Shown one piece after another: positions 32,561-41,249 of a DNA stretch of 64,000 nt. Numbering within the stretch: the first letter of the stretch is position 1; each line of letters starts with the position of its first letter. Below the pieces are notes generated by a model that ran no database searches, was not told where the DNA came from, and worked only from the letters and a program-made list of their open reading frames with translations. Both the position numbers and the translations under genes were made by a program. Where the stretch lies: the NCBI RefSeq assembly GCF_002214185.1, contig NZ_CP022161.1:3099767-3163766 (forward strand), read 5' to 3'. This stretch comes from Streptomyces capitiformicae. Its GTDB lineage: Bacteria; Actinomycetota; Actinomycetes; Streptomycetales; Streptomycetaceae.

Positions 32561-33055
32561 ATGACGCAGCGTGTGGAGCTCGCCACAGTGATGGACCGGC
32601 TCGCGGTCGACGGCCTGATCACCGACTACGCGGTGGCGGTCGACGACGGCGACTGGGCGGCGTACCGGGACCTGTTCGCACCGGACGGCCGCGCGGACTA
32701 CCGCTCGGCGGGCGGCATCGAGGGCGACGCCGTACAGGTCGCCGGATGGCTGGCCCGGAGCATGGAACTCTTCCCGATGCGGCAGCATCTGATCGTCAAC
32801 CGGAGGGTGCGGTTCGGCTCCCTGGAGCAGGACACCGGCGACACCGCCCACGTCCGGGCGGACTACATCAATCCGATGCGCTTCGCCGGACACGACGGCG
32901 GCTCCACTGCCCCCGACTTCATCTGCGGCGGCCGCTACGCCTTCGCCCTGGTCCGTACGTACGACGGCTGGCGGCTCCGCGAGGTCGTGGTCCAGGAGAA
33001 GTGGCGCCGCGCCCCGGAAGGCCTCACCACGGACCAGCGCCCGTCCCCTGTCTGA
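32561..33055 (+). CDS. SnoaL-like/NTF2-like domain protein
   Basis: 164 residues, SnoaL_4 type: LAVDGLITDYAVAVDDGDWAAYRDLFAPDGRADYRSAGGIEGDAVQVAGWLARSMELFPMRQHLIVN, the common N-terminus of the group that includes ring-hydroxylating beta-subunit-like and scytalone-dehydratase-like proteins. The Asp and His pair typical of this fold is present. The enzymatic role is unknown. ATG 32561 lacks a strong ribosome binding site; the open frame upstream is not family-like. Confidence 0.87.
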   Translation: MTQRVELATVMDRLAVDGLITDYAVAVDDGDWAAYRDLFAPDGRADYRSAGGIEGDAVQVAGWLARSMELFPMRQHLIVNRRVRFGSLEQDTGDTAHVRADYINPMRFAGHDGGSTAPDFICGGRYAFALVRTYDGWRLREVVVQEKWRRAPEGLTTDQRPSPV

Positions 33056-33186
33056 GCGACCGAAGCCGCCCGATCACCCCCGGTGCCCCGACCCGGGCAC
33101 CACCCCCGCCCCTCCCGCGCCCCCTGTCGGAGATCGTCCCGGGCGCGCACACTGGAGACACCCACCGCCGGGGAGGGAGGCGCTGT

Positions 33187-34761
33187 ATGAAGACGCCCGC
33201 ATGGCTCGCCTCCCCATGGCGGCGTGGTCCCGTCGCCACCGTGGCCGGTGCGCTGCCCGTGTTCGCCTTCCCGCAGCTGTCCCTGTGGTGGTTCACGTAC
33301 GTGGCCCTGGTGCCCTGGATGCTGCTGATCCGCACGGCGCCGACCGGCCGGCGGGCGGCGTACGACGGCTGGCTGGGCGGCTTCGGGTTCATGCTGGCCA
33401 TGCATCACTGGCTGCTGCCGAACCTGCATGTGTTCACGTTCGTCATAGCCGCCCTCCTCGGCGCGCTCTGGGCGCCCTGGGCCTGGCTGGTACGCCGTTT
33501 CCTGGCCGGGGAACCCACTGCCAGGCGGGTGGCCGCCGCGCTGCTGGTCCTGCCGTCGGGCTGGCTGGTGATCGAACTCGTCCGCTCCTGGCAGGGCCTC
33601 GGCGGGCCCTGGGGTCTGCTGGGTTCCAGCCAGTGGCAGGTGGAGCCGGCGCTGCGGCTGGCCTCGCTGGGCGGCGTCTGGCTGATCAGCTTCCTGGTGG
33701 TGGCCGTGAACGTCGCGGTCGTCGTCCTCGTCGCAGTACGGCCCGCCCGGGCTCCCGCGGTCGCCGGTCTGGTCACGGCGGTGGTCGCGGCCTCGGCCGC
33801 ATGGATGTGGTCACCGCGCCCCGACGAGGACGGCCGGGCACGGATCGCCGTCGTGCAACCGGGCGTGACCAATGGCCCCGACAACCGGATCGCCCGCGAG
33901 GAGGCCCTCACCCGCCAACTCACCGGTCAGGACCTGGACCTGATCGTGTGGGGCGAGAGCAGCGTCGGCTACGACCTCGCCGACCGGCCCGACCTCGCCG
34001 ACCGCATCGCCGCGCTGTCCCGCGCGACGGACACGAACATCCTCGTCAATGTCGACGCCCGCCGCTCCGACCGACCCGGCATCTACAAGAGCTCGGTGCT
34101 CGTCGGCCCCGACGGCCCGACCGGCGCCCGCTACGACAAGATGCGGCTGGTCCCCTTCGGCGAGTACATACCGGCGCGCTCCCTGCTCGGCTGGGCCACC
34201 TCGGTCGGTGAGGCGGCCGACGAGGACCGCAGGCGCGGCAGCGGGCAGGTGGTCATGGACACCGGCGGCGGACTGCTCGTCGGCCCCATGATCTGCTTCG
34301 AGAGCGCGTTCCCCGACATGAGCCGCCATCTCGCCGAGGACGGCGCGGAGTTGCTGCTCGCCCAGTCGGCGACCTCGACGTTCCAGCAGAGCTGGGCGCC
34401 GGAGCAGCACGCCTCGCTGGCCGCGCTGCGGGCCGCCGAGACCGGCCGCCCGATGGTGCACGCGACGCTCACCGGGGTTTCCGCGGTGTACGGCCCGAGC
34501 GGTGACCGCGTCGGCTCCTGGCTCGCGACGAGCGACAGCACGACGGCCGTGTACGAGGTGCCGCTGGCCGACGGTACGACGCCGTACGTACGGTTCGGCG
34601 ACTGGCCGGTGTACGCGGCGCTGCTGATGCTGGTGGCGTGGGGCGTCTTCGACGGCGTACGGGCGGCACGGGTCAGGCTCGGCCGGGGCCGGAGCGGTCC
34701 TCCACCGCCCGCACCACCCGCTCGCACATCTCGTGAGTCGCCAGCGCGTCCCGTGCGCTGA
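33187..34761 (+). CDS. lnt: Apolipoprotein N-acyltransferase
   Basis: 524 residues. Six to eight N-terminal membrane segments (FAFPQLSLWWFTYVALVPWMLL motif of Lnt) precede a nitrilase-fold domain with the catalytic triad Glu257 (WGESS), Lys318 (DKMRLVPFGEY) and Cys370 (PMICFESAFPD). It N-acylates the lipid-modified cysteine of lipoproteins at the membrane. Streptomycetes usually carry two lnt genes; which copy this is cannot be proved here. GGGAGG lies 7 nt upstream. The last 89 bp overlap the 3' end of the opposite-strand Gfo/Idh/MocA gene, and the proline-rich C-terminal tail comes from that overlap. Confidence 0.95.
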   Translation: MKTPAWLASPWRRGPVATVAGALPVFAFPQLSLWWFTYVALVPWMLLIRTAPTGRRAAYDGWLGGFGFMLAMHHWLLPNLHVFTFVIAALLGALWAPWAWLVRRFLAGEPTARRVAAALLVLPSGWLVIELVRSWQGLGGPWGLLGSSQWQVEPALRLASLGGVWLISFLVVAVNVAVVVLVAVRPARAPAVAGLVTAVVAASAAWMWSPRPDEDGRARIAVVQPGVTNGPDNRIAREEALTRQLTGQDLDLIVWGESSVGYDLADRPDLADRIAALSRATDTNILVNVDARRSDRPGIYKSSVLVGPDGPTGARYDKMRLVPFGEYIPARSLLGWATSVGEAADEDRRRGSGQVVMDTGGGLLVGPMICFESAFPDMSRHLAEDGAELLLAQSATSTFQQSWAPEQHASLAALRAAETGRPMVHATLTGVSAVYGPSGDRVGSWLATSDSTTAVYEVPLADGTTPYVRFGDWPVYAALLMLVAWGVFDGVRAARVRLGRGRSGPPPPAPPARTSRESPARPVR

Positions 34762-35590
34762 GCACCTTGCCCGCGCGCACCGCGTCGAGGAAGGCGAGCA
34801 CCGCCTGCTCGATGCCGCGCTGCCGGGCCACCGGCACCCAGTCGCCACGCCGCCTCATGGACGGCTGCCCCTTGTGGTCGATGACCTCGGCGAGGTTCAC
34901 CACCTGCCGTTTGGTGTCCTGCCCGGAGACCTCCAGGATCTCCTCCGCCGAGCCGCTGAGCCGGTTCATGACGCCGAGCGCGGTGAACCCGTCCCCGGAC
35001 AACTGCAGCACGACATGGTGCAGCAGCCCGTTCTCGGTGCGGGCGCGCACGGTCATGTCCTCGACCGGCCCCGGCACCAGGAACCGCAGCGTGTCGACGA
35101 CATGGATGAAGTCGTCCAGGATCATCGTGCGCGGCCACTCGGGCAGGCCGATGCGGTTCTTCTGCATCAGGATCAGCTCACGCGGATGGTCGGCGCACTG
35201 TGTGTACCCGGGCGCGTACCTGCGGTTGAAACCGACCGCGAGGCCGACGTTCCGCTCCTCCGCGAGCCGTACCAGCCGTGCGGAGTCGGCGAGTTCGTAC
35301 GCGAGCGGCTTGTCGACGTACGTCGGCACGCCCGCATCAAGGAGCCGGGCGACGATCTCGGGGTGGGCCCCGGTCGGTGCGTGCACGAAGGCCGCGTCGA
35401 GGTCCTGGGCGAGCAGCGCGTCGAGGTCGGCGTGCCGCCTGCCCGGCGGGAGATGGAGGCTGTCGGCGACCCGGGTGAGCGTCGCGGGCGTCCGCGTCTG
35501 CACATGCAGTTCGACCCCCGGCTGGGTGCCGAGCACGGGCAGATAGGCCTTGCGCGCGATGTCGCCGAGTCCGATGCAGCCGACCTTCAC
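34673..35590 (-). CDS. Gfo/Idh/MocA family oxidoreductase (MviM/YceM-like)
   Basis: 305 residues. NAD(P)-binding start VKVGCIGLGDIARKAYLPVL, then AAFVHAPTGAHPEIV, VDKPLAYEL (family lysine) and GFNRRYAP. These features fit the MviM/YceM subgroup. The substrate is unknown. GTG 35590 follows GGGAG; residues upstream to 35719 are rejected because they run into the divergent DinB promoter. The 3' end overlaps the lnt gene tail to tail by 89 bp. Confidence 0.9.
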   Translation of the reverse strand: MKVGCIGLGDIARKAYLPVLGTQPGVELHVQTRTPATLTRVADSLHLPPGRRHADLDALLAQDLDAAFVHAPTGAHPEIVARLLDAGVPTYVDKPLAYELADSARLVRLAEERNVGLAVGFNRRYAPGYTQCADHPRELILMQKNRIGLPEWPRTMILDDFIHVVDTLRFLVPGPVEDMTVRARTENGLLHHVVLQLSGDGFTALGVMNRLSGSAEEILEVSGQDTKRQVVNLAEVIDHKGQPSMRRRGDWVPVARQRGIEQAVLAFLDAVRAGKVLSARDALATHEMCERVVRAVEDRSGPGRA

Positions 35591-35669
35591 AGGGGTCTCC
35601 CGTCCACGGTGTGCCGAGGCCCCAGCATATGTGTGGTTGCGCGAGCACCTGGTGGGCGAAGATGCAGGC

Positions 35670-36182
35670 ATGACCACGCAGCGCACGGAACCCTCCGTCA
35701 CCGCCGGCGAACGGGCCATGCTCGAAGGCTGGCTCGACTACCACCGCGAGACCCTCGCACTCAAGTGCGCGGGCCTGGACGACGACCGCTTGAGGACCGC
35801 CTCGGTGCGGCCCTCGGAGCTGTCCCTGATGGGTCTTGTACGGCACATGGCGGAGGTGGAGCGCATCTGGTTCCGCAAGGTGCTGATGGCCGACGACCAG
35901 GGGCCGATCTACTTCAGCGACGAGGACCGGGACGGGGAGTTCCACCTCACCGAGCAGGACACCTGGGAGGAGGCGCACAGCACCTGGCAGGCCGAGATCG
36001 CGGTCGCCCGGCGCAACGCGGCCCGCTTCGCCCTGGACGAGGTCGGCAAGGGCGTGCACAGGCGCTCCGGTCAGTCCCCCAGCCTGCGCTGGATCTTCAC
36101 CCACATGATCGAGGAGTACGCACGGCACAACGGGCACGCCGACCTGCTGAGGGAGCGGATCGACGGGGCCGTCGGGTACTGA
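35670..36182 (+). CDS. DinB family protein (DUF664)
   Basis: 170 residues of DinB/YfiT four-helix fold. Metal-ligand histidines occur in LVRHMAEVERIWFRKVLM and in the C-terminal WIFTHMIEEYARHNGHADLLRERIDG, the diagnostic end of DUF664. Members are metal-dependent transferases that often use mycothiol or bacillithiol as cofactor. It is divergent from the Gfo/Idh/MocA gene with 79 bp between starts. The last codons and stop lie in a degenerate tandem repeat. Confidence 0.92.
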   Translation: MTTQRTEPSVTAGERAMLEGWLDYHRETLALKCAGLDDDRLRTASVRPSELSLMGLVRHMAEVERIWFRKVLMADDQGPIYFSDEDRDGEFHLTEQDTWEEAHSTWQAEIAVARRNAARFALDEVGKGVHRRSGQSPSLRWIFTHMIEEYARHNGHADLLRERIDGAVGY

Positions 36183-36222
36183 GACGGGGCGTCGGGTACG
36201 GAGAGAGACGGGCGTCGGGTAC
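36162..36222. repeat. Degenerate tandem repeat spanning the DinB gene stop
   Basis: Three imperfect copies of GAGACGGG(G)CGTCGGGTAC (36162-36180, 36181-36200, 36201-36222). The first copy codes the last residues and stop of the DinB protein; the others follow without a gene. Confidence 0.85.
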
Positions 36223-36360
36223 GAGAGACGGACGGCCGGTGGTGGGGACGGAACCGCCCATTACCGCACGCCGTCCCAGCCGGAGCCGGACGTCACCCAT
36301 GTGGGGCATCCTCCGCCCTCCCCCTGCCCAAAGCGGCCCGGACACAGCAGAGTTGCGCGC

Positions 36361-36864
36361 GTGCATCGACCGACCACCACCGCAACGCTCCTGGTCACCG
36401 TGGCCGTCTCGGCCCTCACCGGCTGCGTGACCACGCAAAACCCGCCCGCCTTACCGCCCGTCCCGTCCCAGCCGTCCGAGCCCCGCCCGGAAGGCACCAC
36501 CGAGACCCAGATCGTGCAGGCGCCGGCGCGGGAGGCACTGGAGCTGATCGGCCCGTCCCGGCAGCCGACGCCGAGCGCGTCCGTGGCACCCGAGCCGGCC
36601 ACGTCAAGGCCCACCGCCGCGCCCGCGCCGCCCACCCCTCCCCCGCCGCGGGCCGAACGGCCCGACTCTCCGAAGCAGCACCGGCCATCGAAGTCCCAGC
36701 CCCGCGTCGAGGTCCCTTACGTCCCCCGCGTTCCCCGCGTCCCCGGGGACGTCCCGACGGACCCGCCGAAGAACGAACACGTCTGCGCCCTCGGCCACAA
36801 GTACGGCGGCTGGGGCAAGGACACCCCGCAGGCGGTCATCTGCAAGGACGTCTACGGCCATTGA
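36361..36864 (+). CDS. Proline-rich lipoprotein of unknown function
   Basis: 167 residues. A short signal sequence ends in the lipobox L-T-G-C (TLLVTVAVSALTGC, Cys22), so it should be acylated and anchored outside the membrane. The middle is rich in Pro, Ser, Thr and Arg (a wall-spanning spacer), and the C-terminus is a small folded segment, HVCALGHKYGGWGKDTPQAVICKDVYGH, with two cysteines able to form a disulfide. Residue 31 is encoded by TTA (36451-36453). The start is GTG 36361, with no strong ribosome binding site. Confidence 0.75.
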   Translation: MHRPTTTATLLVTVAVSALTGCVTTQNPPALPPVPSQPSEPRPEGTTETQIVQAPAREALELIGPSRQPTPSASVAPEPATSRPTAAPAPPTPPPPRAERPDSPKQHRPSKSQPRVEVPYVPRVPRVPGDVPTDPPKNEHVCALGHKYGGWGKDTPQAVICKDVYGH

Positions 36865-36917
36865 GGCCCCCGGCCACCCCCCTGCCCGACACCCCACCAC
36901 GCCCCGCCCGGCGACCG

Positions 36918-37454
36918 CTAGGGCCGCTGTCTCGGCGGCCCCGGCGCCTCCCCTCCGACGGAACCCTCCGCGTCGAGCTGTGCCTCCAGGCGTGCGAGGG
37001 CGGACCGGATGCCGTCGCCGTAACCGTCGTCGCCCAGCGCCCCGATCGTGCCTTTGGCCAGGCGCAGATGGCTGCGGGCGGCGTCGTGGCGGCCGAGCTT
37101 GGCGAAGTCGGCGGCGAGGTTCAGATGCAGCGAGGGGTAGAAGCCACGCACCGCGAGCCCCTCGTGATGCTCCGCCACCCGCCCGTCGGTCAGCTCGTCG
37201 GCCGCCGACAACGCCCTGAGGTCCCAGGCCAGTTCGTCGTTCGGGTCGTCCTGGGTGTCCGCCATGTAGTGCGCCAGCGTGCAGCGGTGGAGCGGGTCTC
37301 CGTCCTCACCGATCTCCGCCCACAGCTTCAGGAAGCGGTCCCGGGCCTCCTCGCGGTCACCGCCGTGGTGCAGCATGACCACCTGCCCGATACGGGTCAT
37401 CATGGCGTCCGGCGCCGTCTGCTCCTGTCGCTCCACCACCGCGCGTCCCTCCAC
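36918..37454 (-). CDS. Tetratricopeptide-like repeat protein
   Basis: 178 residues, all-helical. Segments such as GDREEARDRFLKLWAEIGEDGDPLHRCTLAHYMADTQDDPNDELAWDLRALSAADEL and FYPSLHLNLAADFAKLGRHDAARSHLRLAKG show TPR-type spacing of Leu/Ala/Tyr. Conserved in streptomycetes; function unknown, probably protein binding. GTG 37454 is the likely start, with a weak upstream site. It is convergent with the lipoprotein gene. Confidence 0.82.
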   Translation of the reverse strand: MEGRAVVERQEQTAPDAMMTRIGQVVMLHHGGDREEARDRFLKLWAEIGEDGDPLHRCTLAHYMADTQDDPNDELAWDLRALSAADELTDGRVAEHHEGLAVRGFYPSLHLNLAADFAKLGRHDAARSHLRLAKGTIGALGDDGYGDGIRSALARLEAQLDAEGSVGGEAPGPPRQRP

Positions 37455-37595
37455 ACTCGTCGCCCCTGTCCCACCTGTCCGTCCCGACGCTAACGGCAGG
37501 CACTGACAATCCCCGTCAGGCGGCTCCGTACGGCCGCGGGGGCGCCCCGGCGGCCGTACGGCGGGTGGAAGGAGAAGAGCGGACGGGCGGCAAGA

Positions 37596-38279
37596 TCAGC
37601 CGAGGTTCGGGATCGTCCAGTCGATCGGCTCGTGGCCCTGCTGGGCGACGGCCTCGTTGATCTGCGTGAACGGGCGGGAGCCGAAGAACTTCTTGGCGGA
37701 CAGCGGCGAGGGGTGCGCGCCCTTCACAACGATGTGGCGCTCCTCGTCGATCAGCGGGACCTTCTTCTGCGCATAGTTGCCCCACAGCACGAAGACAGCC
37801 GGGTCGGGGCGGTCGGCCACCGCGCGGATCACGGCGTCGGTGAACTTCTCCCAGCCCTTGCCCTTGTGGGAGTTGGCCTCGCCGGAACGGACCGTGAGGA
37901 CCGCGTTGAGGAGCAGCACGCCCTGCTCGGCCCACGGCATGAGATAGCCGTTGTCCGGGATCGGGGTGCCCAGCTCCGCCTGCATCTCCTTGTAGATGTT
38001 CCGCAGCGAGGGCGGGGTCTTGACGCCCGGCCGCACGGAGAAGCACAGGCCGTGGCCCTGGCCCTCGCCGTGGTAGGGGTCCTGGCCGAGGATCAGCACC
38101 TTGACGTTCTCGTACGGCGTGGCGTCGAGGGCGGCGAAGACCTGCTCGCGCGGAGGGTAGACGGGACCCTTGGCACGCTCCCCCTCGACGAACTCGGTGA
38201 GTTCCTTGAAGTAGGGCTGCTGCAGCTCGTCCCCCAGGACCCCGCGCCAGGACTCGGGCAGCATGGCGATGTCGGTCAC
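37596..38279 (-). CDS. ung: Uracil-DNA glycosylase, family 1
   Basis: 227 residues. It has the catalytic water-activating motif GQDPYHGEGQGHGLCFSV, the LLLNAVLTVR uracil pocket and the intercalation loop AHPSPLS before a C-terminal GSRPFTQINEA. It removes uracil from DNA to start base-excision repair. Length and start are normal for the family. Confidence 0.97.
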   Translation of the reverse strand: MTDIAMLPESWRGVLGDELQQPYFKELTEFVEGERAKGPVYPPREQVFAALDATPYENVKVLILGQDPYHGEGQGHGLCFSVRPGVKTPPSLRNIYKEMQAELGTPIPDNGYLMPWAEQGVLLLNAVLTVRSGEANSHKGKGWEKFTDAVIRAVADRPDPAVFVLWGNYAQKKVPLIDEERHIVVKGAHPSPLSAKKFFGSRPFTQINEAVAQQGHEPIDWTIPNLG

Positions 38280-38415
38280 GTCAACTTCCTCCGGTGTGCG
38301 CTCACTTCACGGCCGCGCAGAAGTCACGGCCATGGGCGGCCACGCGAGGCGCGGCCGCCGTCAGAGCACAGAACCTACAGGCGCCCACTGACAATCGCGC
38401 CCGGCCCCCGGAACC

Positions 38416-38518
38416 AGGGCCTGTCCTTCGGATCCGGCCCGGGCCGCGGGGTTTGGCACGCACCGGCGGTCATCAAGCGCCCTCGCCCGAAGCCGGCATG
38501 ATCCGAACGACAGACCCT
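38416..38518. mobile_element. About 103-bp MITE-like imperfect inverted-repeat element
   Basis: Left end AGGGCCTGTCCTTCGGATC (38416-38434) matches the reverse complement of 38500-38518 (AGGGTCTGTCGTTCGGATC) with two mismatches. The first ten bases equal the termini of the 141-bp element at 31563. No gene inside. Probably a degenerate non-autonomous element. Confidence 0.6.
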
Positions 38519-38670
38519 ACTAGTGCTTCGTTACGTTGAGTGATCTCGGCTGATTGTGGGCAGCTTCCCGGGGTGAGGTTGGGGGAAGTGGACCGGCTCC
38601 GGGACGCTTCCTTTGTACTCACCCAAGCTACTCTCGGGCTTTCCTCCGGGCGCTTCCCTTCGGTCTTGCG

Positions 38671-38701
38671 TTTCCGACTCTATCAGTGTTTTTCCGACTC
38701 T
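38671..38701. promoter_or_regulatory. 11-bp direct repeats TTTCCGACTCT spaced 20 bp
   Basis: Exact copies at 38671-38681 and 38691-38701, on the same face of the helix (about two turns). They lie 290-320 bp upstream of crr. They could be paired regulator sites; a TGACCACT half-site resembling DasR operators follows at once but lacks its partner half. Confidence 0.35.
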
Positions 38702-38988
38702 CTGACCACTCTCCCGCAGACATGCGGAAGGGCCTCCGAGATTAGGATCTGACAAGTTGGGTGCTGCTGGGGCAGGACGCTCAGCTGCGCCGCTCGGCCC
38801 CGAGCAGGGCTACGACTCTACAGCGGGCTCTGGAGCGCGTGCAAATCGATTCCGCCTCGCTCGGCAGCCCTCCAACCCGTACGTCTCACGCGGAACCGGC
38901 AGTTCATATGACATACGCTGCTCCACAGTGCGCCGCCTGGGACAGGCAGTGACGGCCCATATGAATCTCCACCCCAGGGAGGCTTCCC

Positions 38989-39438
38989 ATGACCACCGTG
39001 ACGTCGCCGCTTGCAGGACGTGCCATCGGACTGGCCGCCGTACCGGATCCCGTCTTCTCGGGAGCGATGGTCGGCCCAGGCACGGCGATCGATCCCGCGC
39101 GCGAGGCATCCGAGGCCGTTGCCCCTGTGGACGGAGTCATCGTTTCACTGCACCCGCACGCTTTCGTCGTGGTCGACGGTGAGGGACACGGTGTACTGAC
39201 GCACCTCGGTATCGACACCGTGCAGCTGAACGGTGACGGATTCGAGCTGCTGGTCAACAAGGGAGACACCGTCACGCGCGGCCAGGCTGTGGTGCGCTGG
39301 GACCCCGCCGCTGTCGAGGCCGCCGGCAAGTCGCCGATCTGCCCCGTCGTAGCTCTCGAAGCCACGGCCGACGCTCTTTCCGATCTCCGCCAGGACGGCG
39401 ATGTGAAGGCCGGCGACACGCTCTTCGGCTGGCAGTGA
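38989..39438 (+). CDS. crr: PTS glucose-type IIA component (Crr)
   Basis: 149 residues. Active-site histidine His72 is in GVLTHLGIDTVQL, with supporting His57 in LHPHAFVVV. IIA(Crr) takes phosphate from HPr and passes it to sugar-specific IIB domains; in streptomycetes it serves N-acetylglucosamine uptake. GGGAGG lies 8 nt upstream of the ATG. The stop overlaps an in-frame GTG of ptsI (GTGA), and ptsI follows, so the two form an operon. HPr (ptsH) and permease genes are not in the window. Confidence 0.96.
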   Translation: MTTVTSPLAGRAIGLAAVPDPVFSGAMVGPGTAIDPAREASEAVAPVDGVIVSLHPHAFVVVDGEGHGVLTHLGIDTVQLNGDGFELLVNKGDTVTRGQAVVRWDPAAVEAAGKSPICPVVALEATADALSDLRQDGDVKAGDTLFGWQ

Positions 39439-39515
39439 CGTCAGGGCCGTATCGGACGGCCAGTTCCACAACCACCGCGGCGGTGGGACCCGCCGCACTA
39501 TCGGAGACGGGTGAG

Positions 39516-41186
39516 ATGGAGACAACGCTGCGAGGCGTCGGTGTGAGCCACGGTGTGGCGATCGGCGAGGTTCGGCACATGGGAACGGCGGTATTGGAGC
39601 CGCCTGCCAAGCAGATACCGGCTGAGGAAGCGGAGCGCGAGCAGGGACGTGCCCGCAAGGCCGTGGACGCTGTGGCGGCCGATCTGATAGCGCGCGGCAA
39701 TCTGGCGGGGGGCGAGGCCCAGGCCGTACTGGAGGCCCAGGCCTTGATGGCCCAGGACCCCGAACTGATGGCGGATGTGGAGCGCCGTATCGCCGTGGGG
39801 AGCACGGCGGAGCGTGCGGTCTACGACGCGTTCGCGGCTTACCGCGCTCTGCTGGCGGGGGCTGGTGAGTACCTCGCGGGTCGCGTGGCCGACCTCGACG
39901 ACGTGCGGAATCGTATCGTCGCCCGGCTGCTCGGCGTTCCGATGCCAGGAGTACCGGACAGCGACGAGCCCTACGTACTCATCGCTCGTGATCTGGCGCC
40001 GGCGGACACGGCGCTGCTCGACCCCACCCTCGTCCTCGGTTTCGTCACCGAGGAAGGTGGACCGACCAGTCACAGCGCGATCCTGGCGCGGGCGCTCGGG
40101 GTGCCGGCTGTCGTGGCGCTGCCGGGGGCCGGGGAGCTCGCCGAGGGCACGATGATCGCCGTGGATGGCAGCACCGGTGAGATCTTCGTGAACCCCAGTG
40201 CGGAGAAGAAGGCCGAGTTGGAGGCTGCCGCGGCGGAGCGGAAGGCGGCCCTGGCCGCTTCCAGCGGGCCGGGGGCGACCTCCGACGGGCACAAGGTGCC
40301 ACTGCTGGCCAATGTGGGCGGTCCTTCGGACGTGCCGGCGGCTGTGGAGGCCGGGGCCGAGGGCGTCGGTTTGTTCCGTACCGAGTTCCTCTTCCTGGAC
40401 GACAGCCAGCAGGCGCCGTCCGAGGAGAAGCAGGTCGAGGCTTACCGTCAGGTGCTGGAGGCCTTCCCCGAGGGGCGTGTGGTCGTGCGGGTGCTCGACG
40501 CCGGCGCCGACAAGCCTCTGGACTTCCTGACTCCGGCCGATGAGCCGAACCCCGCGCTGGGCGTGCGAGGGCTGCGGACGCTGCTCGACCATCCTGAGGT
40601 GCTGCGGACGCAGCTGACGGCGCTCGCGAAGGCCGCGGACGGCCTGCCGGTCTACCTCGAGGTCATGGCGCCGATGGTCGCGGATCGCATGGATGCGAAG
40701 GCGTTTGCCGACGCATGTCGTGAGGCGGGGCTGCAGGCCAAGTTCGGGGCCATGGTGGAGATCCCGTCGGCCGCTCTGCGGGCGCGCTCGATTCTGCAGG
40801 AGGTCGAGTTCCTGTCGCTGGGGACCAACGACCTCGCGCAGTACACGTTCGCGGCCGACCGTCAGGTGGGCGCGGTGTCTCGGTTGCAGGACCCGTGGCA
40901 GCCCGCGCTGCTCGACCTGGTCGCGCTGTCCGCCGAGGCGGCGAAGGCCGAGGGCAAGAGCTGTGGTGTGTGTGGTGAGGCGGCTTCTGATCCGCTGCTG
41001 GCGTGTGTGCTGACCGGTCTGGGTGTCACCTCCCTGTCCATGGGTGCGGCGTCGATTCCGTATGTGCGGGCAACGCTGGCGAAGTACACGCTGGCGCAGT
41101 GTGAGCGTGCCGCGGCTGCCGCGCGTGCGGCGGACAGTGCCGAGGAGGCACGCAGCGCGGCGCAGGCGGTGCTGTCGGGCGAGTAG
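39516..41186 (+). CDS. ptsI: PTS enzyme I (phosphoenolpyruvate-protein phosphotransferase)
   Basis: 556 residues. Phosphohistidine His186 is in GGPTSHSAILAR. The PEP-binding TIM barrel has LFRTEFLF, DAGADKPL, FGAMVEIPSAAL, FLSLGTNDLAQY and the catalytic cysteine region SCGVCGEAA (483-489). It transfers phosphate from PEP to HPr. ATG 39516 with GGAGACGGGTGAG upstream gives the usual length; a GTG at 39435 overlapping the crr stop would add 27 non-conserved residues. A strong terminator follows. Confidence 0.97.
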   Translation: METTLRGVGVSHGVAIGEVRHMGTAVLEPPAKQIPAEEAEREQGRARKAVDAVAADLIARGNLAGGEAQAVLEAQALMAQDPELMADVERRIAVGSTAERAVYDAFAAYRALLAGAGEYLAGRVADLDDVRNRIVARLLGVPMPGVPDSDEPYVLIARDLAPADTALLDPTLVLGFVTEEGGPTSHSAILARALGVPAVVALPGAGELAEGTMIAVDGSTGEIFVNPSAEKKAELEAAAAERKAALAASSGPGATSDGHKVPLLANVGGPSDVPAAVEAGAEGVGLFRTEFLFLDDSQQAPSEEKQVEAYRQVLEAFPEGRVVVRVLDAGADKPLDFLTPADEPNPALGVRGLRTLLDHPEVLRTQLTALAKAADGLPVYLEVMAPMVADRMDAKAFADACREAGLQAKFGAMVEIPSAALRARSILQEVEFLSLGTNDLAQYTFAADRQVGAVSRLQDPWQPALLDLVALSAEAAKAEGKSCGVCGEAASDPLLACVLTGLGVTSLSMGAASIPYVRATLAKYTLAQCERAAAAARAADSAEEARSAAQAVLSGE

Positions 41187-41209
41187 CGTCGCCGCGATCG
41201 GTTGTTGTC

Positions 41210-41243
41210 GAGGGGCGCTCCACCTGTGGGTGGGGCGCCCCTC
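41210..41243. terminator. Bidirectional terminator after ptsI
   Basis: GAGGGGCGC (41210-41218) pairs with GCGCCCCTC (41235-41243), and the inner CCACC/GGTGG extends the stem to about 14 bp with a small loop. It lies 23 bp after the ptsI stop and 6 bp before the stop of the convergent gene. Confidence 0.85.
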
Positions 41244-41249
41244 GCCTGT

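Larger units (their letters stand above)
38280..38988. other. 709-bp region upstream of crr
   Basis: No protein gene is supported; short open frames here lack codon bias. It holds a second MITE-like inverted repeat (38416-38518), an 11-bp direct repeat pair (38671-38701), and AT-richer sequence near 38905 (TTCATATGACATACG) that may be the crr promoter. GGGAGG precedes the crr ATG. Confidence 0.5.

Noticed and set aside
38700..38716. DasR (dre) operator before crr
   Set aside because: Only the right half TGACCACT matches; the left half GACTCTC does not fit the AGTGGTCT arm.
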